A stretch of 64,000 nt of DNA from Ascaris suum (taxonomy: Eukaryota > Nematoda > Chromadorea > Rhabditida > Ascarididae): positions 8,362,001 through 8,426,000 of the forward strand of contig CM024189.1 in the NCBI GenBank assembly GCA_013433145.1. Direction: 5' to 3'. The translations under genes were made by a program, and so were the position numbers. This document shows, piece after piece, positions 38,301 through 51,289 of the stretch. Each line of letters begins with the position of its first letter. Within the stretch, counting starts at the first letter, position 1. The notes beneath the pieces were generated by a model. The model worked only from the letters and a program-made list of their open reading frames with translations. It made no database searches and had not been told where the DNA came from.

Positions 38301-39459
38301 AATAATGTCGCTAATTACTTTTCCCATCGATAGAGGTAAATAAATGAATCAAATCGTAGTAAAATGGTGTTATACTTCGACAATAAACATCAGACTTAAT
38401 AATTGTTTGCATAAATTCTTAATTGAAAATTGCAAACCGTTCAGAAAGTTCAAAAGCTAAAAAATAGAGAAAAAACTTCAATATATAATAGGATTGATCA
38501 TCGTATATGAGTTGAAAACACATCCGTTCAGTTCCTCTACAAGCAAAAATCGGCAATATTTGCTTAAGAGATAGTCGATGTGGTTTAGTTGCCCCTCTCA
38601 AGAACGCTCTTTTCGAAGTGACAACGGGCAATGCGATTTTCTAAGCGCTTATGATCGATCACAGCGTATATTCACCGATCGTACTGTACAATAATATGAC
38701 AATTGTGAATTGTTAAAGCAATTTTAAAAGAACTTTTCCGTAGCAAATTTATCTTTCTAGCGCTCACTATATAGTTTACAAAAGCTCTCAATTAATCTCC
38801 AGCAACCAATATTTTCTGCTTTTTTACGTTCCTTCACATGAACAGTGGAATTATCAAACAATTGGGTAAATTTTTTTATGGCAAAGAATAACAAATGATG
38901 AAATTAATGAATGAAGGATAGTTTCAAAACATAGCACAAAAACATTTCTCTTATAAGAACTTCCTGCAAGTAAATGTTAACAAAAAAAAAACGTAGAATT
39001 AGTTTTCAGGTTGTCATAAAGTTTAAAAATTCAGAGAAATAGTCAAAATTGACACTCTCAATTGTCTATAACCCTCTCGATAAATATGAGCTATATTACT
39101 TGAAATATCTGTCACCAGCTCTTAGAGGTGCAGAAAGGATTCATAGATTGATGCAAAAAATGTTAAACATTGGATAAACATTCGAAACAAGTCAATTCAG
39201 GTCAGCACTCAACGCGTTAGCAAATGAGCTTTTCATCGCAGAAATGAAATAAAATTGAAACCAATTTAAACGCGAACTTTTTTTTGATGCTTTATGGAAT
39301 TTGATTTTCAAATAAGATAAACATTATCAAAGAAGCAACCTTTGCCGACGATTTTTTCTAGCACAACAGAATCACTGTTGACGAGTAAAGGTGCAATCGA
39401 ATGCCTTAGATCAGCAGCAATCAATGACAGTAGACCTTGTTGTGAGACTGTTGAAGAAA
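32349..39459 (-). CDS. MET/SVH-2-like receptor tyrosine kinase (juxtamembrane to C-terminus)
   Basis: Eight exons join in phase: 39459-39340, 37907-37824, 37145-36958, 36809-36700, 36163-35992, 35110-34974, 33458-33368 and 32471-32349 (TAG). Donors and acceptors follow the GT/AG rule (mostly TTTCAG or TTGCAG). In order they encode the glycine loop [11 protein letters not shown], the beta-3 lysine in VAIKALK, the helix-C glutamate ([10 protein letters not shown]), the hinge [13 protein letters not shown], the catalytic [38 protein letters not shown] and the closing [12 protein letters not shown]. Every catalytic residue is present, so it should be an active membrane tyrosine kinase. [17 protein letters not shown] and the LYDKE motif place it in the MET/RON family, whose nematode members include SVH-2 (axon regeneration, HGF-like ligand SVH-1). 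The MET twin tyrosines are replaced by Ser-Phe, and the last 40 residues contain no Tyr. The first exon may extend to 39558; ectodomain exons are not settled. Confidence 0.93.
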
Positions 39460-42075
39460 CTGTAAATGAAGTACGTTCGGAAAGACTCGAATCAGAGTCT
39501 GAATCAGGCAATGGATTTAAGAACACCGTACCTCGCGCCATCCAACAGATGAAGACAGCTCACTCCAGGCGGCGAATATTCATTCGCATTTAGCAAAGCA
39601 AAACATTCATTGTGAGAGCCTGGCTGCAACAAATAAAAGCAAAAAAAAACGCAACAAGGTGACTGAATTTCGCCATAACTCAACCACTTCTTCTAGGAAG
39701 TTGACGCTAGTCTCTAGCAAACATGATTAAATTTTCTCGATTTGCCTGCAACAGTCGTTTTAATGAAACCAAAGGATGTTGCAATGAATAGAGATTGATG
39801 GCCGAACTTCCACACAGCTTCAATAGTGTTATACGAAAAATATAATTAGCAAATTGAATATAATAATATAGCAGTAGTGGGCGATATGAATAACCGACAG
39901 ATAATGGCTTAGGAAAATCGATTTCAAAATAGTTCAATGAGGCAAGCGTTCTATGGCCAAAACGAAGGCGGAGACGACACAACTGAATGGAGCTAGCGAG
40001 CGGTGTTCAGTTAATGTCAAGCCAACTGTGCTGCTCAATCTCAGTGTGCTGTATAAACAGAAATACCGATTCGCACTCTCGAAACTAGATTGGCCAGCGT
40101 TTGAACGGCATCCCTTCAATCTTTTTTATTTTTGCACAATTTGTTCGGATTTCGGCATGCAACTCTCGCTGACAAGCGAAATCACGGAAGAACATCAAAC
40201 TCCAAGAGTGCTTCCGGAAAGTGAGAGTTCGCCTCATAACGAGGGAAAGCCATTCCGAAACGTAAATAATCATTTGAAAGAGCATAGGAAATTCATCAAA
40301 ATTATTGAGCAAAAATCAACGAATATCACATAGAAATGCCATAGAGTGAAATTATTTTAATAAGATGAGAATTCTAAAGTGTAAAATTCTCGATGAAATG
40401 AAAGCTGATTTTTTGCAATAAGAGTGAAATCTCATAATCCTTAGAGCGTTAGACAATTTTATTAATAAATTTGTAAATTTTTTTATCTAGTTTTTCTCAT
40501 TTCTATAGTTAAACTATGTTTTTGTATTCTTAGAGAAATTGCTTAAAATGAAATCTCGATCGAATCATTTAATTATATTTGTTAATGAATTTATAATACA
40601 ACATTTGAAAATTTCACTCTAGAATTTCATATGAATCCTCAACGTTAAGCAATAATCAGCAACTATCTAGCATACAATTTTTGATACGCTTCTTTTAAAA
40701 TCATTTTCGAAAACTAGATTTTGAAAGCAATACTTTACGTTGCTCTATTTGTTTACCTATTTGTTTGCATGTCACATCGAACTTTAAAGCAACTGATCTT
40801 GCCGACAACAGAGCTAGCTGATTCTCAACTCTTCATCAGCTGCCAAATATCAGTACTCCTCTTGACTCGTTGAACAATTATACGCTTGTTTAGTTAAAAC
40901 TAACAGTGAATTTTGAGTGCTTTTCATAGAGTAAAGCTATCATAAACTAATTTGATATTAAAAAAAATAGCCAAAATGCGACATTTAGTCCCTAAAAGAC
41001 TGATAATCGCTCTTGCTTCTCGTACTAGCTTTTGCAGCTGTTGAATTAAACAACTGAAATTGTTTTTAGTGCACTACAGTTGCCCGATTTAACACTGGAA
41101 TATCTTATTATAACACATTCTTCTGTGCAACAATTGCTATGAATAGCATTCTCATAAAAACGGAGCAGTTGCAAACAAATATCATAGCACAAGCGATATA
41201 ATCTCTTCGTCAATCATCCTAGGTTGCCTTTCATCCAGGTCGAGAGAATTTTATTCGATATTAGTTGCTGTTATCCATAAACCACAATTCCTTCCGGAAA
41301 ATTCAAATTCCTTCAAGTGGTATTGTTGTAAGGTGACAGTATATGACACATGACGGTCTTTAAAAAATTCGAAAGCGTTCACAAATTCGAAGTTCACTTC
41401 CTCCGCTTCTCCTCCTCCACTACCGAACGAGGTTTTTGACCATCAAACAAGAACTGGCTCGGATCGGAACACAAAATGGCAGTCGTTTGACCAGAATATG
41501 TCATATCGCTGTGCACAGCTCACAATTTCAGTCATTGCTTTGTGTTTTCAATTTCAATCATTTATCATTTTGTCAGATTTCTTGAGATATCAATGTAGAT
41601 GAACTGTTATTTCACAGAGCTTTTGACAGACATCAATCACTAAGCAACAGCAAAAAAAACGAAAAGATTTTACTTGGAAAATTTATGATGAAAACTGAGA
41701 AAATAGATAAAAATGCCGAAAACGAGAAGCAGATATTAAAAGGCTTGATTGAGATTCATGAACATGGATAGCATAGTTTTTGAGCGATTAATTCAATGAT
41801 GGTACTCAAATTCATTATTTTAATCAACTTTATTCCTATAGCTTTGCCTAACTAATGAATATCGCATTTGCAGAAAATTGCACAATATATGCTTAAAAGA
41901 CGAATTTTAAACAAGGTGGTAGCATTTCCGGTATGAAGCACTGCAATATGCGCATTGTACGAAACTGTTGCTGTATACTAAGTTAGATGTTGCTTGAACA
42001 ATATACCCCGAAAATCTGAAATGAAATTCGATAGAAATAATATTGAAGCTGTTTCATAATCCAAGGTGGCATTAC
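39460..42075 (-). CDS. Probable 5' part of the receptor kinase gene, exon borders unresolved
   Basis: Several minus-strand frames look like ectodomain or juxtamembrane coding. The frame at 39541-39460 reads [14 protein letters not shown] in the same phase as the kinase exon and may belong to it. A frame behind a strong acceptor (TTTGTTGCAG, about 39639) reads [20 protein letters not shown] longer one at about 39959-39707 reads [18 protein letters not shown]. One near 40290-40185 reads [20 protein letters not shown]. Their phases could not all be reconciled. A competing plus-strand ATG frame of 126 codons (39953-40333) covers part of this and could instead be a nested gene. Confidence 0.3.
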
Positions 42076-42199
42076 CTGTGGAAAAATTTGTCCACTGCGT
42101 TGATGGCAGCGTCGTTATGGAAAGTGAACCAGTTGATTTACAGTGATACTGAAGCAACACTGAGATCAGGACAATCGAAAGCACTATTAGCTGAAACAT
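42076..42199 (-). CDS. Candidate first exon of the kinase gene (signal peptide)
   Basis: From ATG 42199 the frame reads MFQLIVLSIVLISVLLQYHC, a textbook signal peptide, then a Ser/Thr-rich stretch with a possible N-glycosylation site (NFST), and ends at CCACAG followed by GTAATG in phase 1. An upstream in-frame ATG (42223) would add a DDDD-containing extension. The bases ATGTTTCAG also form a perfect acceptor, so the hydrophobic stretch could alternatively be the middle of a transmembrane exon. Its position and strand suit the 5' end of the kinase gene. Confidence 0.42.
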
Positions 42200-42374
42200 T
42201 AGATCATCATCGTCATGCGTCATGCTCAGAGACGCAATAGTATGGTTTTTGAGTTATTTGATTTATAGTTTATAGCATTAGTTTCGGCAGAATGCTATAA
42301 ATTATTGCAGCAGTTTTCTTGTTGGGAGAGAGATATTTGCTTCTAGGAGCATTTCTCTTGAAAAAAAAAAAAAA

Positions 42375-42596
42375 TTAATCGAAACTACAACGGAATTGCG
42401 CACCAAAGTTATCGTTTTTTAAAAATAGTTGTGGATCAATAACATTAAATTTGACAAATACGACTGCTTTGATAGTATTAGAAAATTGAAAAACTAAAGC
42501 GTATTTGACAGTAATGTTTCTAGCAGTCAAGAGTCGTAGAGACAAATCAGAACATTCAGGCAAATAGAGAAACGTGTTGAATAATGTAACACTGTC
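42375..42596 (-). CDS. Candidate extracellular-domain-like exon
   Basis: After a possible acceptor (GAATTACAG) one frame runs about 74 codons to TAA. It has alternating beta-strand-like character (RNITVKYALVFQFSNTIKAV) and several Cys residues, like an extracellular beta-sandwich. It could be an ectodomain exon of the kinase gene lying upstream of 42.2 kb, or the end of a separate gene. No internal donor of good quality was found. Confidence 0.3.
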   Translation of the reverse strand, partial: DSVTLFNTFLYLPECSDLSLRLLTARNITVKYALVFQFSNTIKAVVFVKFNVIDPQLFLKNDNFGAQFRCSFD

Positions 42597-42600
42597 ATTT

Positions 42601-45600
42601 CTGTAATTCTATACGTTTGCACTCCACTCATTGGAACAACTAGTTCTATATGTTCCAATGATTTAATAAAATGCGCGAAATACAATTCGTCATAATTTAA
42701 TGTGTGATCGCTCATATGCATCTTCTATAAAAAAATTTGAATTTTTCCATACTTAATGTGGAAGACGACTATTAGGTGGAAAATGATCTCATTGCACTAA
42801 ATTCACCAATTTAAACAATTTTTTTTCATTAATTCCCTACTTTAAACTAAGAGACAGATAAAAATAATGTATATTTAGATACCACGAAACGATGCTATCA
42901 CAGTGTATTTTGCAAGCCGAAATTCGCAAAAGTGCACGAAAGAGGCCGATTACTTATACTGTGGAAAATTTCCACCACATAAAAGATGGTCAGGTGAATT
43001 CGAGATGGTTGATGGTTGCTGAGTGGTTTAGGATTGCATGATTTTGGTTCGCAAATAGTGCATTTCTAAACCATTATAATGCTAATTTCTAGGGAAATCA
43101 CTGAGAAATAGCCTCATGATATGTGCGTGTTTTTGTAGATACGACTTCGAGATAGAGACTGCCAAACGTAGTAAACACCCCCATTTCAGATATCGCTACA
43201 ACGCCTTGCAAAGCTGAGTTAATGAATGATTTTAGAGGATGAAAGAGTGACTTAGGCATCGGTTAGACCTATTAGGCAATAACATTTCTCTCAATTTTGG
43301 TCGTTGTCACAGTATGGCCCCACAACGGAACCTAACGTTGTCGTTGCGGTTTTCATAGAAACGACGAATATAAAATGCATAAAGCATTGCGAAGATTCGG
43401 GAAAATTTCTCACCCACGTTAACAAAAACAATGTCTTTTTGATGGACTTCGCCTTATCTCCACACCGTTTCCAATCTCAATCAGTGATATTTCGTTGTTT
43501 TGCATAATTCTATTGGGTTTTCCAAGCCCATTGAAGTATACTCTTCCTTCGCATAGTTTTTTTTTCAGCATTTTGTTCCTTCTAATGTTAATTCTACTTT
43601 TTCAGTCACTTCTTTTCTCAATTATTCTTCCCTGGCACTACCTCTACTCAATTCGACAATCCACATCATCAATATCAATATATCAATACATATATTATTG
43701 GGGGGATGAGGGAAAAATTAGTAGGCAAATAATGTAAGATCTCACGAAAAGAATAGTAACGAGTAGAGCTGAACTATCGGCAAGGAGAGCAACACGTTGA
43801 AATCGTGGCTGACTTGCTTGTTGAACCATATTGCTGCTCATGACGGAAATGGTTGAAGCGCTTGATGATATGTTCTAAAATTGCTTTATTAAATGTTGTG
43901 ATTATAAACGCTTTTGTAAGAGCGAATTTCTATATGCTCCATGGTTGAGCATTTTTTAATTGATTCTCTTCCTAATGGTTTCGCCTATCGAAATTGACTC
44001 ATCATCGACAGCTAGCAGATAAGTTTTTAGATCAAGATGAGGTCTAGGATCTGAAGTTAGAATTGCCATTTGCAAAATATATTTGTAGCATTGAGTGATC
44101 TCTTGAACTCATACTCAGTTTCCTCCACTGATTACAAATGGGTCATAATTAGTCAAATCCGCCTAAAACTTTGCATGCATTTTGCAAACGAGTGAAATTT
44201 CATTTTATGTATGGCATTGTAAGAAAACGATTTTTTCTAAAGAAATTGCACGAGCGATCGTTTACACAAAGTGAGAAGGCATTAATGGATATATCTTATC
44301 ATTTTTTTGGTGATCCATGAAATCGGTTGGTCTGGTGGGCAGTAGCAAAATTAAGGAACCCACATCGTGTCAGTGGAATTAACATGCTTTCTCACATGTT
44401 CGAATAAATGACCAACCGAGCAAACAAGCTCATGAGGATAAGTAAACACTCCTTTTAACAATCCTTTCTTACCATCATCGCCAGAAACGTTTTTTTTAAC
44501 GCAAAGTGCAGCGAATTATCGAATTTAATCTCAGAGTTATGTAAAACATTACTTGACAGGTAGACGATGAGCTGAATTCAAAGAGGGGTCTGAATCCGAC
44601 AAGACAATGTGTCAACTTCTATCCTCAGAGAATAAGGACGTTTAAAGAAGCTTTGTCGAAAAGGCACCTCTCATAACGTAACTGAATTTGAGTTGGAGCC
44701 TTATTTGAGAAAACGATTTTCAAATGCCCGTCTTCAGGTGAGAGCACTCAATATGAATGGAACAGTCTTTTGTTGAGGAAGAGTGCAACTGAAGCAGCAT
44801 TTTGCATTTTTTGCAGTATAGTCGTGTTATCTTCAGTGATCTTTGTTTGAGGTAAGTACCCAACAGCAATTTTCATAATGCTTTGGTGTGAGTGGTATCG
44901 ATATCCTAGGCAATTATTATAAAGCCGAATGAGAACTGCGCGAATTAGGAAGAGCTATTCTATGCAATTACTGGTGCACTAAACTCTGTAATTATACCAA
45001 GGCAGAAGGGGAGGGAGGAGGACGGAGGAAGGAGGCGTACGACTGTAGTGGTAAAATTTTTTCGATACTGCCATGAGCATTTATCCAGAAATTTACACTT
45101 TTTTAGTCGACTAAATGCAAAAAAAGCAATCCCATTTCATCCATAGCAATGGAAATTTGGACTCTTTTCCGATCCTGAAAATTTGCCCTCTTCCCCCAAT
45201 GCGCCAGCTCCTTGGGATCGGCAACTAGCGCCTTCCATCACCTGCTTCTTCCTCTCTGACCTCCTTCATATTGCCTATTAATTCAAAAGCTTAAGTTTTA
45301 TATCAAGGAAGAAAGAAAGAAAACCCGAGCATATCAACTGCCATAACGGGTCATAAAATGGATGAAACATGAGAAGTTCGCACTGCAATAGGATGCTCGT
45401 TGTTCATAACATGCCGAATGACCGATTACTCGCAGCTTATGTCATTTTAAATACATGCTTACTAAATCAGCGATACTTTATGCTTCTGAATGGCTAATGA
45501 TAGACGATAACGTGAATATGAACGTAGCCTACCGCAGTGACTGCTCTCCATACTGCGTGTTTTTGATGTGTTGCTGTGGTCATCGCTGCTCGAGCACTTC

Positions 45601-45817
45601 ATACATTGTAGCTCGAGCTACCTGAAAACCTGAAAATACTTCCCAGCCGTTCACATTTAGAAGTTTTTAGTCCAAAAAGACAAAAGATCGACAGCTAGGT
45701 CGACAGTCATTTGGGAGTTATCTATGCGCCTCTGTCCACCTCGAGCGCGAATACAACGAGCTCTGGTAGAAAAGCACAGATAAGAGCCTCCAACGTTCTT
45801 ATACCGTGCTTAGCAGG
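42601..45817. other. No gene recognised
   Basis: AT-rich sequence. The plus frames at 43304-43507 and 43495-43737 have hydrophobic, low-complexity content without splice support. Only the 35-base candidate exon at 44817-44851 shows paired splice signals. Confidence 0.45.
44817..44851 (+). CDS. Candidate micro-exon
   Basis: A 35-base interval lies between a strong acceptor (CATTTTTTGCAG) and a perfect donor (GTAAGT). The only fully open frame reads YSRVIFSDLCL. No partner exons were found. Paired consensus sites this close are uncommon by chance, but evidence from protein content is negligible. Confidence 0.2.
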
Positions 45818-45928
45818 CTAATACTGTAACTGGAAAATGAAGTTACTGTGCTCGGCTGTTGAATATGATAGGGGAGAGCACTCTAGCGTTAAGGTGCGCC
45901 AAAACAGACGTTTTTCCTCGCTAATCAT
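45818..45928 (-). CDS. Small ORF, 36 aa, behind a splice acceptor
   Basis: A strong acceptor (CACTTTTTCAG) at 45940 is followed 11 bases later by an ATG opening 36 codons (MISEEKRLFWRTLTLECSPL ... NFIFQLQY) to TAG. The arrangement resembles a trans-spliced short mRNA. No signal peptide or family is recognised. It could also be the first exon of a longer gene. Confidence 0.3.
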   Translation of the reverse strand: MISEEKRLFWRTLTLECSPLSYSTAEHSNFIFQLQY

Positions 45929-46772
45929 CTTCTACGTTCCTGAAAAAGTGTCCATTTTGAACTGCTGCGTTTTTTTTTCGAACCAGTTTTCATTTAAATT
46001 CATTACTGCATAAACAAACCATTGACGAGACTAATATACAAAACGCCTCTACTTCATTCATCATTTTTTTAATGCACAAACCACTGCACACAAATGAGAC
46101 GTGACTATGCAAAGAGGCGTTGCGTGCCTATTATATAAACATTTTCATAATAACCGGAATTGAGAGCATTTCCACGGCAAAACTTGCCTGTCGACATGAA
46201 TAACCTTGAGAGTATTACTTCATTCACATAGAGATTATTGTCGCTTTTTCAAGCCCACTTAAATAAACGTTCGCCGTGGTAAGCATTTTTCCGCCATTGC
46301 ATCAAAAGAAGCGGATGCGATTTTTATAATGTCAATCCTTTCTAATATTAGCATTCGGAAGGGAAAGACCTAAACCTACCTACGAAGCAGTAATTGTGTC
46401 ATGTATGCATAACTGTGCACTTATTTATAAGTCTCTATAGTCGCTAAGCACCTTCAATTAAAATGCGCGCAATCCGGCGTACATAAAGTGTCGCGCGAAG
46501 TAATCATAACAGTTATGTTGTCTTTCTTTGGCAAGATTCAACGGTTAACCTGAGCCGGTATGTAAACCTTTTCTTTGGATTTATCGCGGTTGTTTACGTT
46601 TTTAGAACGGATGCATACGAATGGTCAGCTCAAATCGTTTTCAAGGAGCGACGATAAATAAAGCGAAAGACCTCTCCTGAATTGATTTCCTTAAAAAACG
46701 TGCAAATACTGGAGTCCGTTCAAAACTGTTGTGCTTAAGGGGCTTAAGGCCTAAGAAAGCTCAGAGATGAGT

Positions 46773-47285
46773 TTAGCTCGAGATGAGTTCATTCATCAAC
46801 ACCAATTTAGAAACAGTACAACATTCAAGAGAAGTTGCACTTCGAAATACATTACAAAAACATAGATGTTTGTGGAGACGAGAATCAGCGTGTAACTCGG
46901 CTTCGAATTGGTTTTGAACACCTAATGATAAGTGAAACGGGCTGTCGTAGGCTGGTGGCCTCTCACAATAACAGAGGTGAGTTACCCTCCAAAGTAAACA
47001 ATGCTTGTAGAAGTTTTCGAACATGCGACAGTGATGACGACGATGACAACACGCTGTCGACGACGCAAGTGCGCCATCGCATTTGCTGACCACATTGCGG
47101 CTGAGCAAATGGTCAACTGTATAAATTTTCATTGCTTCATTGTGGACAAATAAATTCCAAAAAATTTCACGAATATGTATGTGATGATCCCCGAGTTCTT
47201 CATCGTTAAGAAAAAGAAAATAATATAAACATGACGTTTCCTCATAATTAATTATTGGTTGCAAGCTTTGGGAAGGTGTTATCAC
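46773..47285 (-). CDS. Longest non-repeat open frame (170 codons)
   Basis: This frame, rich in His and Cys, stays open for 170 codons, which is rare by chance in DNA this AT-rich. The first ATG inside it is at about residue 52 (MKIYTVDHLL). The early part reads YYFLFLNDEELGDHHIHIRE and the later part CERPPAYDSPFHLSLGVQNQ. No known zinc-finger spacing is evident. The plus strand also has an 84-codon frame here with a perfect internal donor (AACAGAG followed by GTGAGT), so the sense strand is uncertain. No family is recognised. Confidence 0.3.
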   Translation of the reverse strand: MITPSQSLQPIINYEETSCLYYFLFLNDEELGDHHIHIREIFWNLFVHNEAMKIYTVDHLLSRNVVSKCDGALASSTACCHRRHHCRMFENFYKHCLLWRVTHLCYCERPPAYDSPFHLSLGVQNQFEAELHADSRLHKHLCFCNVFRSATSLECCTVSKLVLMNELISS

Positions 47286-48277
47286 AGTGGTAAATATTTG
47301 CCATAGAATCTGATGTGCTTTTTTTTTCTATTTAACCAATAGATAATTCATAGCTGTTATTTTTTCCATAAGTGGACAATTGGACAGTTTTTTCGGAACT
47401 TAGCTCAGTTGTTAGTTTAAAAGGTTCAAAAAAAAACGCACGATACCATCTCAAAGTTTTCTCTAGGAAGTCGCTTCTAGGCTATCGCTTTTTAACCGTT
47501 CTTTTGCAAATACTACTCAACGTTTCCACATGATTTATTCTACGGTAATGAAACCAGTACGTAGCACAAAACTACAATATTGACTACATTTATGCAAAAA
47601 AAAAGAGCTCAAAATTGATATTTTCATAGCAAAACAATTCTTGGATTTTTTTTTTCCCCATTTACGTCATAAAGCCGAGAAATTCCTCATTCGTAATTTC
47701 CCTTCTTCATAATCCGCAATAAAAGTGAAAAATATTTCAGCTAATCCAATTAGGATAGTGCAAGGCATTCATAAAAAGAGTACAGATATCGGCGCATAGT
47801 TGTTTGACTCTCATTATATTTTTCTTCCCTTTCAATACATGCAAAGATCACTCGTGAAACGAGCATTCTTTCAGCTCTGCAGCAAAACTGCAATCGCCTG
47901 AGTGATTTTCCTTAACGCGATAGCAGAGAATTAAGTAAATGCGCCGCTTTTGGTTTGTGCGCGTTTAATGGGAATATTTGCATATTACCTAAAGTCACAC
48001 CTAAGCAGCTCAGTTTTTAAAAGCTTTATTTTTAAATCTCTACAACAAAAAAAAAAGAAGTTTTGAATATTTGAAAATTCAAAAAATACTGAGCAAAATT
48101 ATAGATTAAATGAATGAATTATGAGAACGGATCATAAAATGCCAATCGGCGAAGCAATCCTCACGAACGAGCGTGACACACTTGATCAAGAGGCACCGAT
48201 CTCATCTCATTCAACTTCCTCATCAGGTTGCAACTGCATAGCTTTCACACCATCCCATTCTGCTCTTTGCTCTATCG

Positions 48278-48313
48278 CCTCTCTCTCTTTTTCTCTCTCT
48301 CTCTCTTTCTCTT
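48278..48313. repeat. CT-rich simple repeat
   Basis: Mostly CT units interrupted by short T runs. It produces Ser-Leu-Ser or Glu-Arg-Glu frames that should not be read as protein. Confidence 0.85.
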
Positions 48314-51072
48314 TGGTTAATACGACAACAAGTAATGAGTAGGCGCATATGAATTTGAACACGTAAAACTTCAAGCTTTCGAAGAGAATTTGATTCATCC
48401 TTTCCTTATCTGCCATCATATTGCTCCCTAAATCTTCACATTCATTACGATTATTTTTAAGGGCATAATCATGCAATGGCATAATTTCAAAAAAAAAAAA
48501 AAAGTACACTACTGTAGTATATTATTTTGTAACGCCTAATACCTACTACGAAATCCTGTTTATGGTAGTATAGTACATCCTTATACTGCGCCTGATACCT
48601 ATCATAAGTTATGGTTCAATATTGCAACCACCAGGTTTTAAAAAATTGTTCGCACGAACACTAGAAATGAATCTGCAACACAAATGATTATTTGGTTTAT
48701 TTCGAAGCCGCATCAATACTAAGGAAAGTAACGGATAATTTCTCGTCTAGTGATTTCTTTTTTTTTTTGCTTATATAGCATATATTATTTAAAAATCGCT
48801 CATTTTATGCTCGCAATTTCTCGCCTTAATAAATCTTCCTCTCCGTTCTCTTATGAAGATTGTATCTCAACCGTTTCATAATCCTGATCTTTTTTTTTTC
48901 ACAAGGGATCTAGCGATTGCCCTAATTGGGAGAAAAACAGTAATGACAAAAGTAGATGAGCGAAAAATGGTACTTAAAATGATGACAAAAAATCGTTGAT
49001 GCAGAAAGCGAAAAGATAAATACCATATGAAAGATGCCCATTCTAACGCAGTATTTGTAATGAAGATCCACTTAGACAGCATTATATTTTTGGTGAGGTA
49101 AACATAAACAAGCATTGGTATGTTCCAATCGTATGTGTCCGGCGTAAAAATTCGAAAACTCTATTGAGAAATCAATCATTAAAGGTACACATAAGAGGAA
49201 AATATGTGCTCCTACTATGACTTGTCCTCCATCGTTGAAAATGACCGGCAGGTGAAAACTTCCCTGGAGAACGGTAGAAATGTGAGAGAATGTGCTTATT
49301 ATACGAACTCATTAATTTTTGCTCAACTTCACAGCATGCAAACAGTGCAGAATACGATCGTGACTCCGAAAGGTAACAGGATTACGCATAAGATTTATAG
49401 GCATTAAGCATTTATTGAAGGTTTTCCACATCCTATCTGCTTCCTATGAAATCTCAATAAGAACATGATGCATCCTCAGGACGACCTCATTGCATGTACC
49501 TCAAACGATGCACCTGGTAGCTGATGTATAATGTAGACCTCAATGAGACCGAACTAAGAGTGCAAAAACTGCAATTATAATCACCTCACGAATGTCAACA
49601 ACAATATAAAATTGTTTGTTCCACAGCGATATTAAACATAGGAAATTGCGACAAATCAATCGTTTTTAGGGCATAGCGCTTCGATGGTAAAACGCGCAAT
49701 TGCGGGATATATAATTCGGCGAATCGCTAAGTGCCTCTCAGCGCATTATGCTTAGTGGCGAGTTGTGTTGCTCTCAATAAGGCTCAATTGTGCGTCAGTA
49801 TTATCGAATAATATCAAGTCAACCAAAGAGGAACATGCATATAATATTATGGTATCGTAATCACCCTCAAATCACCTGGAACCACCTGCTATGATGGGTT
49901 AGCAGGAGAGTGCAGATGATTTTTTTAGGCGTTATGGTTTTCCAACCAGCTACAGTCAACTTCAACTTAGCCACAAAAAAAAACACGAAAACCAACACAA
50001 CTCGCAAGTGCCAGGACATCTTACGATTGCGACGTCGAAAGAAGCAAGTTTAAGGTCACAAGCTTGAATCGCATCCACGAACATCGCTATCATTCATTAT
50101 CAGAGGTATATGTCAAGAAAATCGCATCACTATTGTCATGATTTCCTATAACAGCCATATCGAGGATGCCGCTAAGACTGGGACGACTTTCAGATCCAGC
50201 TATTAGGTTTAAGCTTGTCTTCTTGTTGCAAAACCGAATGAACACATATGCCTGAGTAATATTCCATTCATTTCATTTCTGTGGCCATCACTTCATAAGA
50301 CGGGTAAATATCAGTTCCACTTTTCAATTCTAGGCTACCTTCATAGTGTTAGATTTAGAGTTTATGCGATCTTAGAAGACGACAATATGAATATATATTT
50401 CAAAAGAAATAACTAGGATGATGTGCCCGTCCAACAAGAGACTAGTACTTGATCTCTGACTATTACATAGAACCTAAATGAAAGTATTTTATTACCCCGC
50501 AAAATTTTATTTCGTGTTATGGTTGAAGCATTTGGGCCCCGTCAACAGAAAAACAGAGATAGTTGTTCATGCTAAGATGAATTCATATGACGATTTAAAT
50601 TTAGGTGAAAGATATGAGATTATAATCATCACTTCTCTACTTCACTAGCAAAGCGTTCTAGATAGAAACATTGAAGATATAAACAATGGCATACTGTAAA
50701 ACGTTATAAAATTGCATGTAAAACGGATAAAAAGCAAACATCTATAGCAAAGCAGATGCGCACATTGTAGGTTGATCTCAATGACGCGAACTACTTATAT
50801 GAAACGAATAAAAACGCGTCGTGCATCGCTCAACGCTATGATTCGGTTCACGGACAACACTAATTCACCGTGTTCATCGCGCTGTCATTCCGCCAATCGT
50901 ATCCATGTTCCATCTTCACACCTGTCGCTCAAACGCTGAAGCGCTCGAACACTCATTAGCTGGTGGCAACAAGCATTCACAGATATCATAATCACAAAGA
51001 GATCCTGGGTGTGCATTATGAAATAAGCAGATGTTCATCTCATGACGATCAGTCAGGTGTCGTAATACAGGA

Positions 51073-51289
<217 letters not shown>

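Noticed and set aside
48207..48509. 100-codon minus frame with a Glu-Arg-Glu repeat
   Set aside because: The repeat is the translation of the CT tract, and the rest has no support.
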